Notes under the pieces: generated by a model
What the model saw: only the letters and a program-made list of their open reading frames with translations
Databases searched by the model: none
Told to the model about the DNA's origin: nothing
In this document: positions 1 through 5,041 of the stretch, piece by piece
How positions within the stretch are numbered: position 1 is the stretch's first letter
Layout of the letters: each line of letters begins with the position of its first letter
Source: Holosporales bacterium
GTDB taxonomy: Bacteria; Pseudomonadota; Alphaproteobacteria; RUG11792
Direction: 5' to 3'
NCBI GenBank assembly: GCA_031266385.1
Contig: JAISBC010000027.1
Span: 1 to 5,041, forward strand
DNA: 5,041 nt
Made by a program: the position numbers and the translations under genes

Positions 1-16
1 CCCCCCCCCCCCCCCC
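1..16. repeat. Homopolymeric C tract at the window edge
   Basis: Sixteen consecutive C bases open the window, directly before GCAAAACATC. Nothing else here has a G/C run of this length, and the surrounding sequence is moderately AT-rich. It may be a contig-end or sequencing artefact, since poly-G/poly-C runs are common false read ends. A true homopolymer that varies by slippage is also possible. No gene visible here depends on it. Confidence 0.6.
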
Positions 17-32
17 GCAAAACATCAGCTAT

Positions 33-57
33 CCGAGCCTTTCGAGGCTCGGTTTTC
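33..57 (+). terminator. Rho-independent terminator with UUCG loop
   Basis: A perfect 8-bp stem (CCGAGCCT at 33-40 with AGGCTCGG at 45-52) closes on a TTCG loop (41-44) and is followed at once by TTTTC. This is a textbook intrinsic terminator for transcription running rightward. On the opposite strand no T run follows the stem directly, so it is probably one-directional. The gene or RNA it terminates lies left of the window and cannot be identified. Confidence 0.85.
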
Positions 58-363
58 TGGAGTTTTTGTCGGTAAATTTGATGAATATTTTCATAAAATA
101 ATAGCTTCTCTCAATATTTCTGCTGTAATCGTAAATAGTAAAAGTTCATAATCAATTGTGCTAAAAGCACCTAGCATCTCGAGTGATTATAGCTTCGTTC
201 AGTTGAGATGTATTTCTGCCTGCCCAAAGTTCTGCTTCCGAATTTTTGGGGAAGAGGTCGATCAACACGGCAGCAATCGAGTATGTCTTAATTTCTGGCC
301 CACATAAGATCCGATGTGATACACTGGCGGTGTTTTTCTTTTCCATTTTTAGCGGATTGTATT
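58..363. other. Gene-poor leader region before bamD
   Basis: About 300 bases separate the terminator from the preferred bamD start. I see no tRNA, no convincing sigma-70 promoter pair and no conserved protein. The leftward strand has an open frame of 61 codons (161-346), but it has no ribosome binding site and matches nothing I recognise. A small hairpin (GTGCT, AAA, AGCAC at 158-170) lies at its end and has no T tract. The bamD promoter is presumably here. AT-rich stretches near 74-106 and 185-192 are weak candidates that I would not assign. Confidence 0.4.
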
Positions 364-1131
364 TTGTTTAGTTCGAGGATTAGGTTAGCGGCGGTCATCG
401 TTATTCTCCTGACCGGATGTTCTAAAGATTTGGATTTAACACAGTTTGAAAACGTGGCTCCCGAGAAGATTTTAGAACGCGGCCTCAACGAGATGAAATC
501 GAAAAATTATGCAGATGCGGTTCAAATCTTCGGGGAGCTCGAGAGGTTACATCCATATTCCAGGCTCACGGCGGATGCCCAGATAAATGCTGGAAACTGT
601 AGTTATGAGCTAAAAAAATACGATGAGGCTACAACCTCATTTGAGGTCTTCATAAAAACTCATCCGCGGCATGAAAAAGTCCCGTATGCCCTGTATATGT
701 TGGGGCTCATTAATCATGAACAGATGGCAATTATCGAGCGTGATCAGGAGTCGACGGTTAAGGCCCTGTCGTATCTCGAAGAGTTGGTCGCCAGGTACCC
801 ATCATCAGAATATACCGAAAAGGCAAAAGTAATGATTGGGGCCTTACGCCAGCAGGTCGCTGGTCGTGAGGTCTACGTTGCCCGCTATTATCAGAATCGA
901 AACAATTACGCGGCGGCAGTCGGAAGATTGAATGTCGTACTCGATTTGTATAACGAAACGAATCACGTTCCGGAGGCGATGCATAGGCTCGTCGAATGCT
1001 ATGTCGCGATGGGATTTTTCGGAGAGGCCGAAGCCGTCAATAGATTATTACAAAAGAATTTTGCCGATACTCAGTGGGCTCAATATTCCAGGCAGCTCCT
1101 CGAAAATCAGGCCGCTAAGAACAAAAAATAA
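364..1131 (+). CDS. bamD: Outer membrane protein assembly factor BamD (lipoprotein)
   Basis: BamD is the essential lipoprotein of the BAM complex. It sits on the periplasmic face of the outer membrane and helps BamA fold beta-barrel proteins. With the TTG start at 364 the product has 255 residues. It opens with a classic lipoprotein signal: basic SSRIR, a hydrophobic core, then lipobox LTGC with the lipidated Cys at residue 19. A helical TPR-like array follows: the first repeat at about 32-66 ends in RLHPYS, a second includes KTHPRH (about 98-103), then YALYMLGL (about 108-115) and GREVYVARYY (about 167-176), which is strongly conserved in alphaproteobacterial BamD. Length fits the family (E. 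coli about 245). A GTG at 316 in the same frame would add 16 residues before the signal, which is less likely; AGCGGA lies 7 bases before TTG 364. The downstream methyltransferase starts 8 bases after the stop, suggesting cotranscription. Confidence 0.9.
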   Translation: MFSSRIRLAAVIVILLTGCSKDLDLTQFENVAPEKILERGLNEMKSKNYADAVQIFGELERLHPYSRLTADAQINAGNCSYELKKYDEATTSFEVFIKTHPRHEKVPYALYMLGLINHEQMAIIERDQESTVKALSYLEELVARYPSSEYTEKAKVMIGALRQQVAGREVYVARYYQNRNNYAAAVGRLNVVLDLYNETNHVPEAMHRLVECYVAMGFFGEAEAVNRLLQKNFADTQWAQYSRQLLENQAAKNKK

Positions 1132-1132
1132 T

Positions 1133-1139
1133 AAAGAGG
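1133..1139 (+). promoter_or_regulatory. Purine-rich SD-like site abutting the rlmB ATG
   Basis: AAAGAGG ends at 1139 and the ATG of the next gene begins at 1140, so spacing is zero where 5-9 bases would be normal. No other standard start codon lies in frame between the upstream in-frame stop (1116-1118) and the conserved IYGLH residues. Translation probably relies on reinitiation from the bamD stop 8 bases upstream. Confidence 0.4.
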
Positions 1140-1847
1140 ATGATTATATACGGGCTGCATTCCTGTATGGCCGCGATTAAATCGAGGCCAGAGAAGATCC
1201 GGCGGCTATATCTTATCGATCGTAAAAGAAATGCGGAGACTCAGGAGTTGCCAAAAAATTTGGTCCAAATCGCGGATGAACAGTGGTTCCGGAAAATTCT
1301 GCCGGCAGGAGCCATTCATCAGGGGATCGCGATCGATATCGCCGATTTCGAGTATTCGGATATCTCGGAACTAATATCGTGCCCAGAGAATTGCACGGTC
1401 GCGATGCTCGATGGGGTAACCGATCCGAATAATTTGGGGGCAATCATTAGGTCGGCCGCAGCCTTCGGAATATATGGAATCATTATTTCTGAGAGATCTT
1501 CTTGTAAGATAACCGGGGTCGTCGCGAAGGCATCTTCTGGTGGGCTGGAATTTATCAACCTCTATGTCGTAAAAAATTTATCACAGGCCATCGAGATGCT
1601 GAAGGATTACGGATTTTGGATTATTGCGATGACCGAGAAAGGAAGTAAATCAATCCAAGAAATAGATTCAACCGGAAAGAACTGCGTAATACTAGGGGCT
1701 GAGGGAGCCGGTATTCGCCGATTACAGCTGGAGAAATCTGATATACAGGCCAGAATTTCCACGTCACCTCAATTTCCAACGCTGAATGTATCGAATGCTG
1801 CGGCCGTGATATTTTCCACGTTTTCACAGACAATTCTATGTACATAG
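1140..1847 (+). CDS. rlmB: RlmB/TrmH-family RNA 2'-O-methyltransferase (SPOUT)
   Basis: This is an S-adenosylmethionine-dependent ribose 2'-O-methyltransferase. RlmB itself methylates G2251 in the peptidyl-transferase region of 23S rRNA. The 235 residues match the usual size (E. coli RlmB about 243). An N-terminal L30e-like RNA-binding part (about 2-66) starts IYGLH and ends HQGIA. The knotted catalytic domain carries motif 1 at 89-106 (LDGVTDPNNLGAIIRSAA, with Asn98 and Arg104), ASSGG at 131-135, motif 2 at 184-192 (ILGAEGAGI) and motif 3 at 215-223 (LNVSNAAAV). Motif 3 is slightly unusual: the common IPM just before it reads STS, and T precedes LNVS where S is usual. The gene follows bamD by 8 bases and is probably cotranscribed. 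The family is secure; the exact RlmB assignment against other TrmH-like paralogues is less so. Confidence 0.82.
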   Translation: MIIYGLHSCMAAIKSRPEKIRRLYLIDRKRNAETQELPKNLVQIADEQWFRKILPAGAIHQGIAIDIADFEYSDISELISCPENCTVAMLDGVTDPNNLGAIIRSAAAFGIYGIIISERSSCKITGVVAKASSGGLEFINLYVVKNLSQAIEMLKDYGFWIIAMTEKGSKSIQEIDSTGKNCVILGAEGAGIRRLQLEKSDIQARISTSPQFPTLNVSNAAAVIFSTFSQTILCT

Positions 1848-1966
1848 AAATCACTATCAAAATCGCAAGGACCACGATAGCCATAGTTTCTGACTGTTTT
1901 TCAACACATTTCATGAAGTGGCCCTGATGGAATCCTTCTTATTGTAGTCTTTGGGCTCAACATTTC
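1848..1966. other. Convergent intergenic gap, no clear terminator
   Basis: This spacer lies between the stop of the rightward methyltransferase gene and the stop of the leftward carboxypeptidase-like gene. I looked for a shared hairpin terminator and found only weak pairings (for example GGCCC near 1920 with GGGCT near 1953) and no adjoining T tract on either strand. A 29-codon rightward frame from ATG 1838 and a leftward frame starting at 1914 with a hydrophobic stretch both cross it. Neither is supported well enough to call. Confidence 0.4.
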
Positions 1967-2740
1967 CTATCTATATGCCATTTTAGGACCAAATATTAAA
2001 TATCGGATCGAATCGAATAAGATGCGCGCTATATTGGTTTTTTCGACTGTAGTGGAGGCCTTTAAATCTTGAGATAATGCATTCTGAAATGTACTAGTTC
2101 CATAAAAAACCAGCCCGACGATATCTCCGTCTCGAATCGGGGCGGCTACGATCGTCCTATATCTAGAAGTTTTCGTGACGTTATCGTCGCAATTTTTGGA
2201 TAGCAATATTAGCTGCCGCTTATTTAATACGACGGGAATAGACGTAACTTTCCCGTATAATACTGGAATCGTCGCGATGAGCTCTCCTCGCCGTGATACC
2301 TCATACAGATAAAACTGATCGAGCCAATTCCGTACAAAGTTGATATCTCGAACGATGTTCTGCCTCGATTTCGCTCTACCAAAGACGCATAAGAATGTGC
2401 AGGAATCTGGGTTTTTATAACAGAAGATGCAACCGTATCCATCACGATCTTGGAAAATTATTATCCGTCGATCGTCAGGTTTAGATAGTAAATCATCCTC
2501 AACATTTACGCAGATATCATACAGGCTTTCTTTGTCCTGACTTTCCCTACCAAAATTTTTACCGTGTAAAACGACCCTGGATTCCAAGTTAACTATTATG
2601 AAAATCTGAGAATTTATGGCTGGAAAAGTTTTTTGTAATGCTTCAGATAATGGTAATTGATTAGTCGCAAATTCACGCGATAAACACATCCCCATATTGA
2701 AGATGATTTGGAGGCAGGCAATTAGGGATGGTTTATTCAT
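1967..2740 (-). CDS. DacF/PBP5-like D-Ala-D-Ala carboxypeptidase remnant lacking the catalytic core
   Basis: The 257-residue product looks like a serine-type D-alanyl-D-alanine carboxypeptidase (peptidase S11) with its middle removed. A secretion-signal-like N-terminus (about 1-25) leads into IFIIVNLESRVVLHGKN (46-62), the first S11 strand. The position of SLTK then reads SLYD (72-75), so the catalytic lysine is gone. Residue 101 onward matches the end of the peptidase domain (GYGCIFC; TFLCVFG 115-121), followed by a PBP5 C-terminal beta domain (about 150-225, with RRGELIATIPV and APIRDGDIVG at 200-209) and an amphipathic tail (LFDSIRYLIFG, 241-251) like the PBP5 membrane anchor. The stretch that should hold SxN and KTG is absent, about 150-180 residues by comparison with a normal enzyme near 380-400. 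The ATG overlaps the transporter stop by 8 bases (ATGAATAA). The frame is open throughout, so it may be a maintained non-catalytic envelope protein or a pseudogene deleted in frame. Confidence 0.7.
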   Translation of the reverse strand: MNKPSLIACLQIIFNMGMCLSREFATNQLPLSEALQKTFPAINSQIFIIVNLESRVVLHGKNFGRESQDKESLYDICVNVEDDLLSKPDDRRIIIFQDRDGYGCIFCYKNPDSCTFLCVFGRAKSRQNIVRDINFVRNWLDQFYLYEVSRRGELIATIPVLYGKVTSIPVVLNKRQLILLSKNCDDNVTKTSRYRTIVAAPIRDGDIVGLVFYGTSTFQNALSQDLKASTTVEKTNIARILFDSIRYLIFGPKMAYR

Positions 2741-3986
2741 CTTCTAGATTAATCGTCTCTTTCACGAAAAATGAGATGAAATATGCTATAATCAAGGACG
2801 CTGGGATCGTTAGGATTGTGAGCTTATAACACGAAGCATCGTATATCCTCATTCCATTTTCCGTTACCGTTCCGTTCCAAAATGTGTCTAAGAGTGCGCC
2901 GAGGGCGGGCTGAAACACAGCTCCAAGCGACATTATGATGCAGTTCGTGAGGGCCAATGTAGTCCCCGAAAGATTTGATGAAGCGTTATTTTTTGCGCAG
3001 GTAAAGCAGATGGGCTGGGCCCCCGTCAAAAATCCAATGATAAAAACGATGAGTAGCGATGTTGACAGGCTATCCGAGCCGAATATGAGGACGGCGAACA
3101 TGATGGCCGTGCTCAGAGAGGCCAGGCGGATGGTCCGCATGTATCCTCCCAGTTTTTTTGCGGCCATTGCGAGGACTATGCTGCCGAACGCAATTCCAAC
3201 GAATATCGTGGCCGCGGCCGTGGAGGCTTTTTCATTATCTATTCCATGTTTCGCCATAAAAAATGGAACGATCCACAGCTCGGCGAAGGCCGAGATCGGG
3301 AGGTACATCAATCCAGAAATAACTCCCGATAATACGATTTGATGATTCCTAACTAGACTTAGAATGTTCTTTAAAATTGAATGAGATTCATTATTTTTAT
3401 TATCAGAGATGCTCTTAATATTTTTCGGAATAAATAGTATTATCAGGGCTATGATGATGAGCCCAATCGCTGCGAGAACATACGTCGTATTCCGCCAGCC
3501 TATTGCATTCACCGATTTAGCGATCGGGAAGCCACCCAGAAGTCCACCCAGAGTCCCCATCACATTCGTGATGCCCACTAAAATTACAAAATATTTTTTC
3601 GTGAAGAGGCTGGTTGCAACCTGAAGGCAGCTAACGAAGGCGCAGGCCGATCCAGCTCCAACCAAAAACCTCCCTATCTGGGCGATATAAATTTTCTCTG
3701 GGCTGGCGAATAAGCAGGATCCGACGACACATAAAAGTGCCGAAACTAACAATAAATTCTTAGCCCCTAGCTTATCTAGCATAATTCCGCATGGAAGTTG
3801 CAAAATCGTGTAGGAGTAATAGTAGAATGAAACTAAAATCCCAATTAGAGTTGACGTCGCGTTGAATGATGACATCAAACCTTCGGTCATGACACTGGGA
3901 GATACCCTCAATACCAGCTCATATAGATAAAAGGCAGCTGTAATCCACCAAATGAGCCACGGTCTGCACGGCGTTTCCTTGCGCAT
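2733..3986 (-). CDS. Major facilitator superfamily transporter
   Basis: This is an inner-membrane secondary transporter of 417 residues from the ATG at 3986, the usual MFS length, with about twelve hydrophobic helices. Residues 11-35 (including YELVLRVSPSVM) and 50-62 (YYYSYTILQLP) resemble the MFS subgroup common in Legionella, Coxiella and intracellular alphaproteobacteria. The loop 2-3 signature is GIMLDKLGAK (67-76), and helix 4 has GRFLVGAGSACAFV (105-118). A hydrophilic central loop rich in Lys/Asn/Ser (about 187-207) separates the two six-helix halves. In the second half GFLTGAQPICF and FQPALGALLD are typical of this group. The substrate cannot be told from sequence. An in-frame TTG at 4001 would add five residues, but the ATG has the better-placed ribosome site. 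The gene follows nth by 34 bases and overlaps the carboxypeptidase-like gene by 8, so it belongs to the same leftward operon. Confidence 0.88.
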   Translation of the reverse strand: MRKETPCRPWLIWWITAAFYLYELVLRVSPSVMTEGLMSSFNATSTLIGILVSFYYYSYTILQLPCGIMLDKLGAKNLLLVSALLCVVGSCLFASPEKIYIAQIGRFLVGAGSACAFVSCLQVATSLFTKKYFVILVGITNVMGTLGGLLGGFPIAKSVNAIGWRNTTYVLAAIGLIIIALIILFIPKNIKSISDNKNNESHSILKNILSLVRNHQIVLSGVISGLMYLPISAFAELWIVPFFMAKHGIDNEKASTAAATIFVGIAFGSIVLAMAAKKLGGYMRTIRLASLSTAIMFAVLIFGSDSLSTSLLIVFIIGFLTGAQPICFTCAKNNASSNLSGTTLALTNCIIMSLGAVFQPALGALLDTFWNGTVTENGMRIYDASCYKLTILTIPASLIIAYFISFFVKETINLEDE

Positions 3987-3994
3987 AAAAAAAA

Positions 3995-3999
3995 CTCTC
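3995..3999 (-). promoter_or_regulatory. Ribosome binding site deciding the MFS start
   Basis: On the leftward strand GAGAG is followed by eight T bases and then ATG (3984-3986), giving an 8-base spacing. This favours the ATG over the TTG at 3999-4001, which overlaps the GAGAG itself. The T8 run just before the start is a homopolymer where slippage would only change the spacing. Confidence 0.45.
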
Positions 4000-4020
4000 A
4001 AACGGGATATAGACGCGAAA

Positions 4021-4803
4021 TTATATCATAGCATTACCCCCGACGAAGCACAGATTGCGCAGGAAGCATTCACTGCACCTCGGGGAGTTAGCTCTACAAA
4101 TATAACGTCCATGCAGGACAAGCCAATCACTTGCGTTCTTGTAAAATTTTTTCGGAATTATTTTCAATAGATCCTGCTCGACTTGAAGTCGATTGTCGGA
4201 TTTTGTGAGTCCGAGTCTTTTCGACACTCTCAGAACGTGGGTATCAACCGCTATCACATCTTCACCAAACAAAGAATTTAAGATAACATTCGCCGACTTT
4301 CTCCCAATTCCCGGTAATTTTTCCAAATCATCTCTCGCCCTTGGAATTTTAGAATCAAATTGCGATATAAGAATCTCTGATAATGCTATGATATTGCTGG
4401 CCTTCGAATTATATAATCCAATAGTTTTGATATATTTTTTCAATTCGTCGAGGCCGAGTTTTAGCATCGATTCCGGAGAGTCCGCAATCTGAAACAGATC
4501 GAGAGTCGCCTTGTTGACGGCCCTGTCGGTAGCCTGAGCAGATAGCAGAACAGCGATGCAAAATGTGTACTCATTTTTTGCCACTAGCTCACTCTTGGGA
4601 TTTGGATTGTGAGATGCCAGGAACTGGAAAATCAGGTTAACCCGATTGTCACTAGACCCCCTCCCTAACTCTCCACAATCAGTTTCCTGCTGCGTCGATC
4701 CGGTGCTCGAATGCTCATGTACCTCATTGTACACTCCGCTTCTGTGCTCCGTGTCTCCTAGCAGTAATTCTGATTCTGAAGGTTTCGAAGGAGGTCTATT
4801 CAC
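4021..4803 (-). CDS. nth: Endonuclease III (DNA glycosylase/AP lyase) with a 48-residue inserted N-terminal segment
   Basis: Nth removes oxidised pyrimidines from DNA and nicks the abasic strand in base excision repair. From GTG 4803 the product has 260 residues against about 211 in E. coli. The core is canonical: VLLSAQATD (85-93), the helix-hairpin-helix LPGIGRKSA (163-171) with catalytic Lys169, AVDTH with catalytic Asp187, and the 4Fe-4S cluster Cys236-X6-Cys243-X2-Cys246-X5-Cys252. All are offset by 49 from E. coli numbering. The extra length is residues 3-50, encoded by a palindromic element. Without them the protein would begin MNSDNRVNLIFQFL and align with E. coli MNKAKRLEIL. The GTG lies inside the end of ligA (8-base overlap GTGAATAG), with a weak SD-like GATGAG at 4811-4816. 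No ATG or GTG that would give a normal-length protein exists just downstream of the insert, so the extended form is probably what is translated. The only internal GTG, at codon 24, lies within the insert. Confidence 0.93.
   Translation of the reverse strand: MNRPPSKPSESELLLGDTEHRSGVYNEVHEHSSTGSTQQETDCGELGRGSSDNRVNLIFQFLASHNPNPKSELVAKNEYTFCIAVLLSAQATDRAVNKATLDLFQIADSPESMLKLGLDELKKYIKTIGLYNSKASNIIALSEILISQFDSKIPRARDDLEKLPGIGRKSANVILNSLFGEDVIAVDTHVLRVSKRLGLTKSDNRLQVEQDLLKIIPKKFYKNASDWLVLHGRYICRANSPRCSECFLRNLCFVGGNAMI
4653..4798 (-). mobile_element. RPE1-like coding palindromic element inserted in nth
   Basis: This 146-base imperfect palindrome begins TAGACC (4653-4658) and ends GGTCTA (4793-4798). 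Matching arms lie at equal distances from a centre at 4725.5: CTGCT 4687-4691 with AGCAG 4760-4764, AATCAG 4677-4682 with CTGATT 4770-4775 (one base off), CGGTGC near 4701 with GCTCCG near 4746, and an apical hairpin TGTAC-CTCATT-GTACA (4718-4733). It is translated leftward as residues 3-50 of Nth. The peptide includes GDTEHRSGVYNEVHEH (16-31) followed by SSTGST, which resembles the RPE1 peptide of Rickettsia as I remember it (GDTE, Tyr, V-x-E, STG-S/L-T). That family is known for in-frame insertion into genes. The segment is hydrophilic, has none of the hydrophobic pattern of the glycosylase, and is absent from normal Nth. The palindrome is read directly; the RPE1 link is from memory and needs a profile search. 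Confidence 0.75.
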
Positions 4804-5041
4804 TTAAAAACTCATCCTCAGATAAGATCGTAATACCGAGTTCTTCTGCCTTCCGAAGTTTCGAGCCCGGGTTTTCACCGAGAATTATGAAGTCAGTCTT
4901 AGCAGAAATCGCCGATCCAACCAAAGCCCCCATAGCAGCCGCCATTTGTTTTGCTTCCGTTCGGCTGAGTTTAGCCAATTTCCCCGTAAAAACAATAATT
5001 TTATTATAGAATCGATTCGATTTATTTTCGATTTCTTTTTT
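4796..5041 (-). CDS. ligA: NAD-dependent DNA ligase LigA, C-terminal BRCT domain (partial)
   Basis: Only the last 81 residues are visible; the gene enters from the right edge, where the frame stays open. They form a LigA-type BRCT domain: IIVFTGKLAKLSRTEAKQ opens it, GALVGSAISAKTDFIILG forms the central strands, then GSKLRKAEELGITILSEDEFL gives the closing helix and strand. LigA seals nicks during replication and repair using NAD+, and its BRCT domain supports DNA binding. Internal TTG/ATG codons in this stretch are not real starts, because conserved BRCT residues (FTGKL) lie upstream of them. The stop TAG (4796-4798) coincides with the outer edge of the palindromic element and overlaps the nth GTG by 8 bases. 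The adenylation, OB, zinc-finger and HhH domains lie beyond the window. Confidence 0.92.
   Translation of the reverse strand, partial: KKEIENKSNRFYNKIIVFTGKLAKLSRTEAKQMAAAMGALVGSAISAKTDFIILGENPGSKLRKAEELGITILSEDEFLSE

Noticed and set aside
158..170. Small hairpin GTGCT-AAA-AGCAC as a terminator
   Set aside because: Only five base pairs, a tight loop and no T run on either side.
161..346. Leftward 61-codon open frame upstream of bamD
   Set aside because: It has plausible codons, but no ribosome binding site, no recognisable domain and no supporting neighbour; it also lies in the probable bamD promoter region. Conservation in relatives would be needed to call it.
1621..1914. Leftward 97-codon frame with a hydrophobic N-terminal stretch and AGGG seven bases before its ATG
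   Set aside because: About three quarters of it is antisense to the conserved C-terminal motifs of the methyltransferase gene, and the part after the hydrophobic segment does not look like a protein family. Treated as a shadow frame.
1838..1927. Rightward 29-codon frame after the methyltransferase stop region
   Set aside because: Too short, no ribosome binding site, no recognisable similarity. It also does not restore a longer C-terminus for the methyltransferase.
1848..1966. A tRNA gene or terminator downstream of the methyltransferase gene
   Set aside because: No cloverleaf arms, no GTTCRA-type T-arm, and no hairpin with an adjoining T tract on either strand.
2935..3342. Rightward 135-codon frame inside the MFS gene
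   Set aside because: Antisense to clear transmembrane helices of the transporter, with no recognisable protein features; a shadow of the leftward gene.
4193..4492. Rightward 99-codon frame opposite nth
   Set aside because: Antisense to the catalytic helix-hairpin-helix region of endonuclease III, so the frame is explained by the real gene.
4796..4978. Treating the 60-residue BRCT frame as a free-standing small protein starting at TTG 4978
   Set aside because: Conserved BRCT residues (IIVFTGKLA) continue upstream in frame and the frame stays open to the window edge, so this is the end of LigA rather than a separate gene.

Overview
The window reads as a moderate-G+C (roughly 40-45% by eye) alphaproteobacterial chromosome fragment, most likely from an intracellular lineage of the Rickettsiales/Holosporales kind. 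The evidence is indirect: alphaproteobacterial-type BamD and LigA, a major facilitator of the type common in host-associated bacteria, a decayed cell-wall carboxypeptidase, tightly overlapping genes, and an in-frame palindromic element whose peptide resembles the Rickettsia palindromic element RPE1 as I remember it. The species cannot be named from this sequence.

Layout. Positions 1-57 hold a 16-base C tract and a clean Rho-independent terminator (8-bp stem, UUCG loop) for a rightward transcript that begins outside the window. About 300 bases without a convincing gene follow. Then come two rightward genes: bamD, an outer-membrane assembly lipoprotein probably starting at TTG 364, and, 8 bases later, a SPOUT-class rRNA 2'-O-methyltransferase of the RlmB/TrmH family. 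A 119-base convergent gap separates them from a leftward gene set that fills the rest of the window.

The leftward set, in transcription order, is ligA (only its C-terminal BRCT domain is visible, entering from the right edge), nth (endonuclease III), an MFS transporter, and a D-alanyl-D-alanine carboxypeptidase-like protein without a catalytic core. ligA/nth and MFS/carboxypeptidase-like each overlap by 8 bases in near-identical junctions (GTGAATAG and ATGAATAA). nth and MFS are separated by about 34 bases. The set looks like one translationally coupled operon combining DNA repair with envelope and transport functions.

The most interesting structure is at 4653-4798. It is a 146-base, almost perfectly symmetric imperfect palindrome lying exactly at the ligA/nth junction. 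It is read through in frame as residues 3-50 of Nth. Removing 144 bases between two TAG copies restores a 212-codon nth that lines up with normal endonuclease III from its first residues, and leaves the ligA stop unchanged. The second notable item is the last gene of the operon, which keeps the two ends of a PBP5/DacF-type enzyme but has lost the SxxK lysine and the region carrying SxN and KTG.
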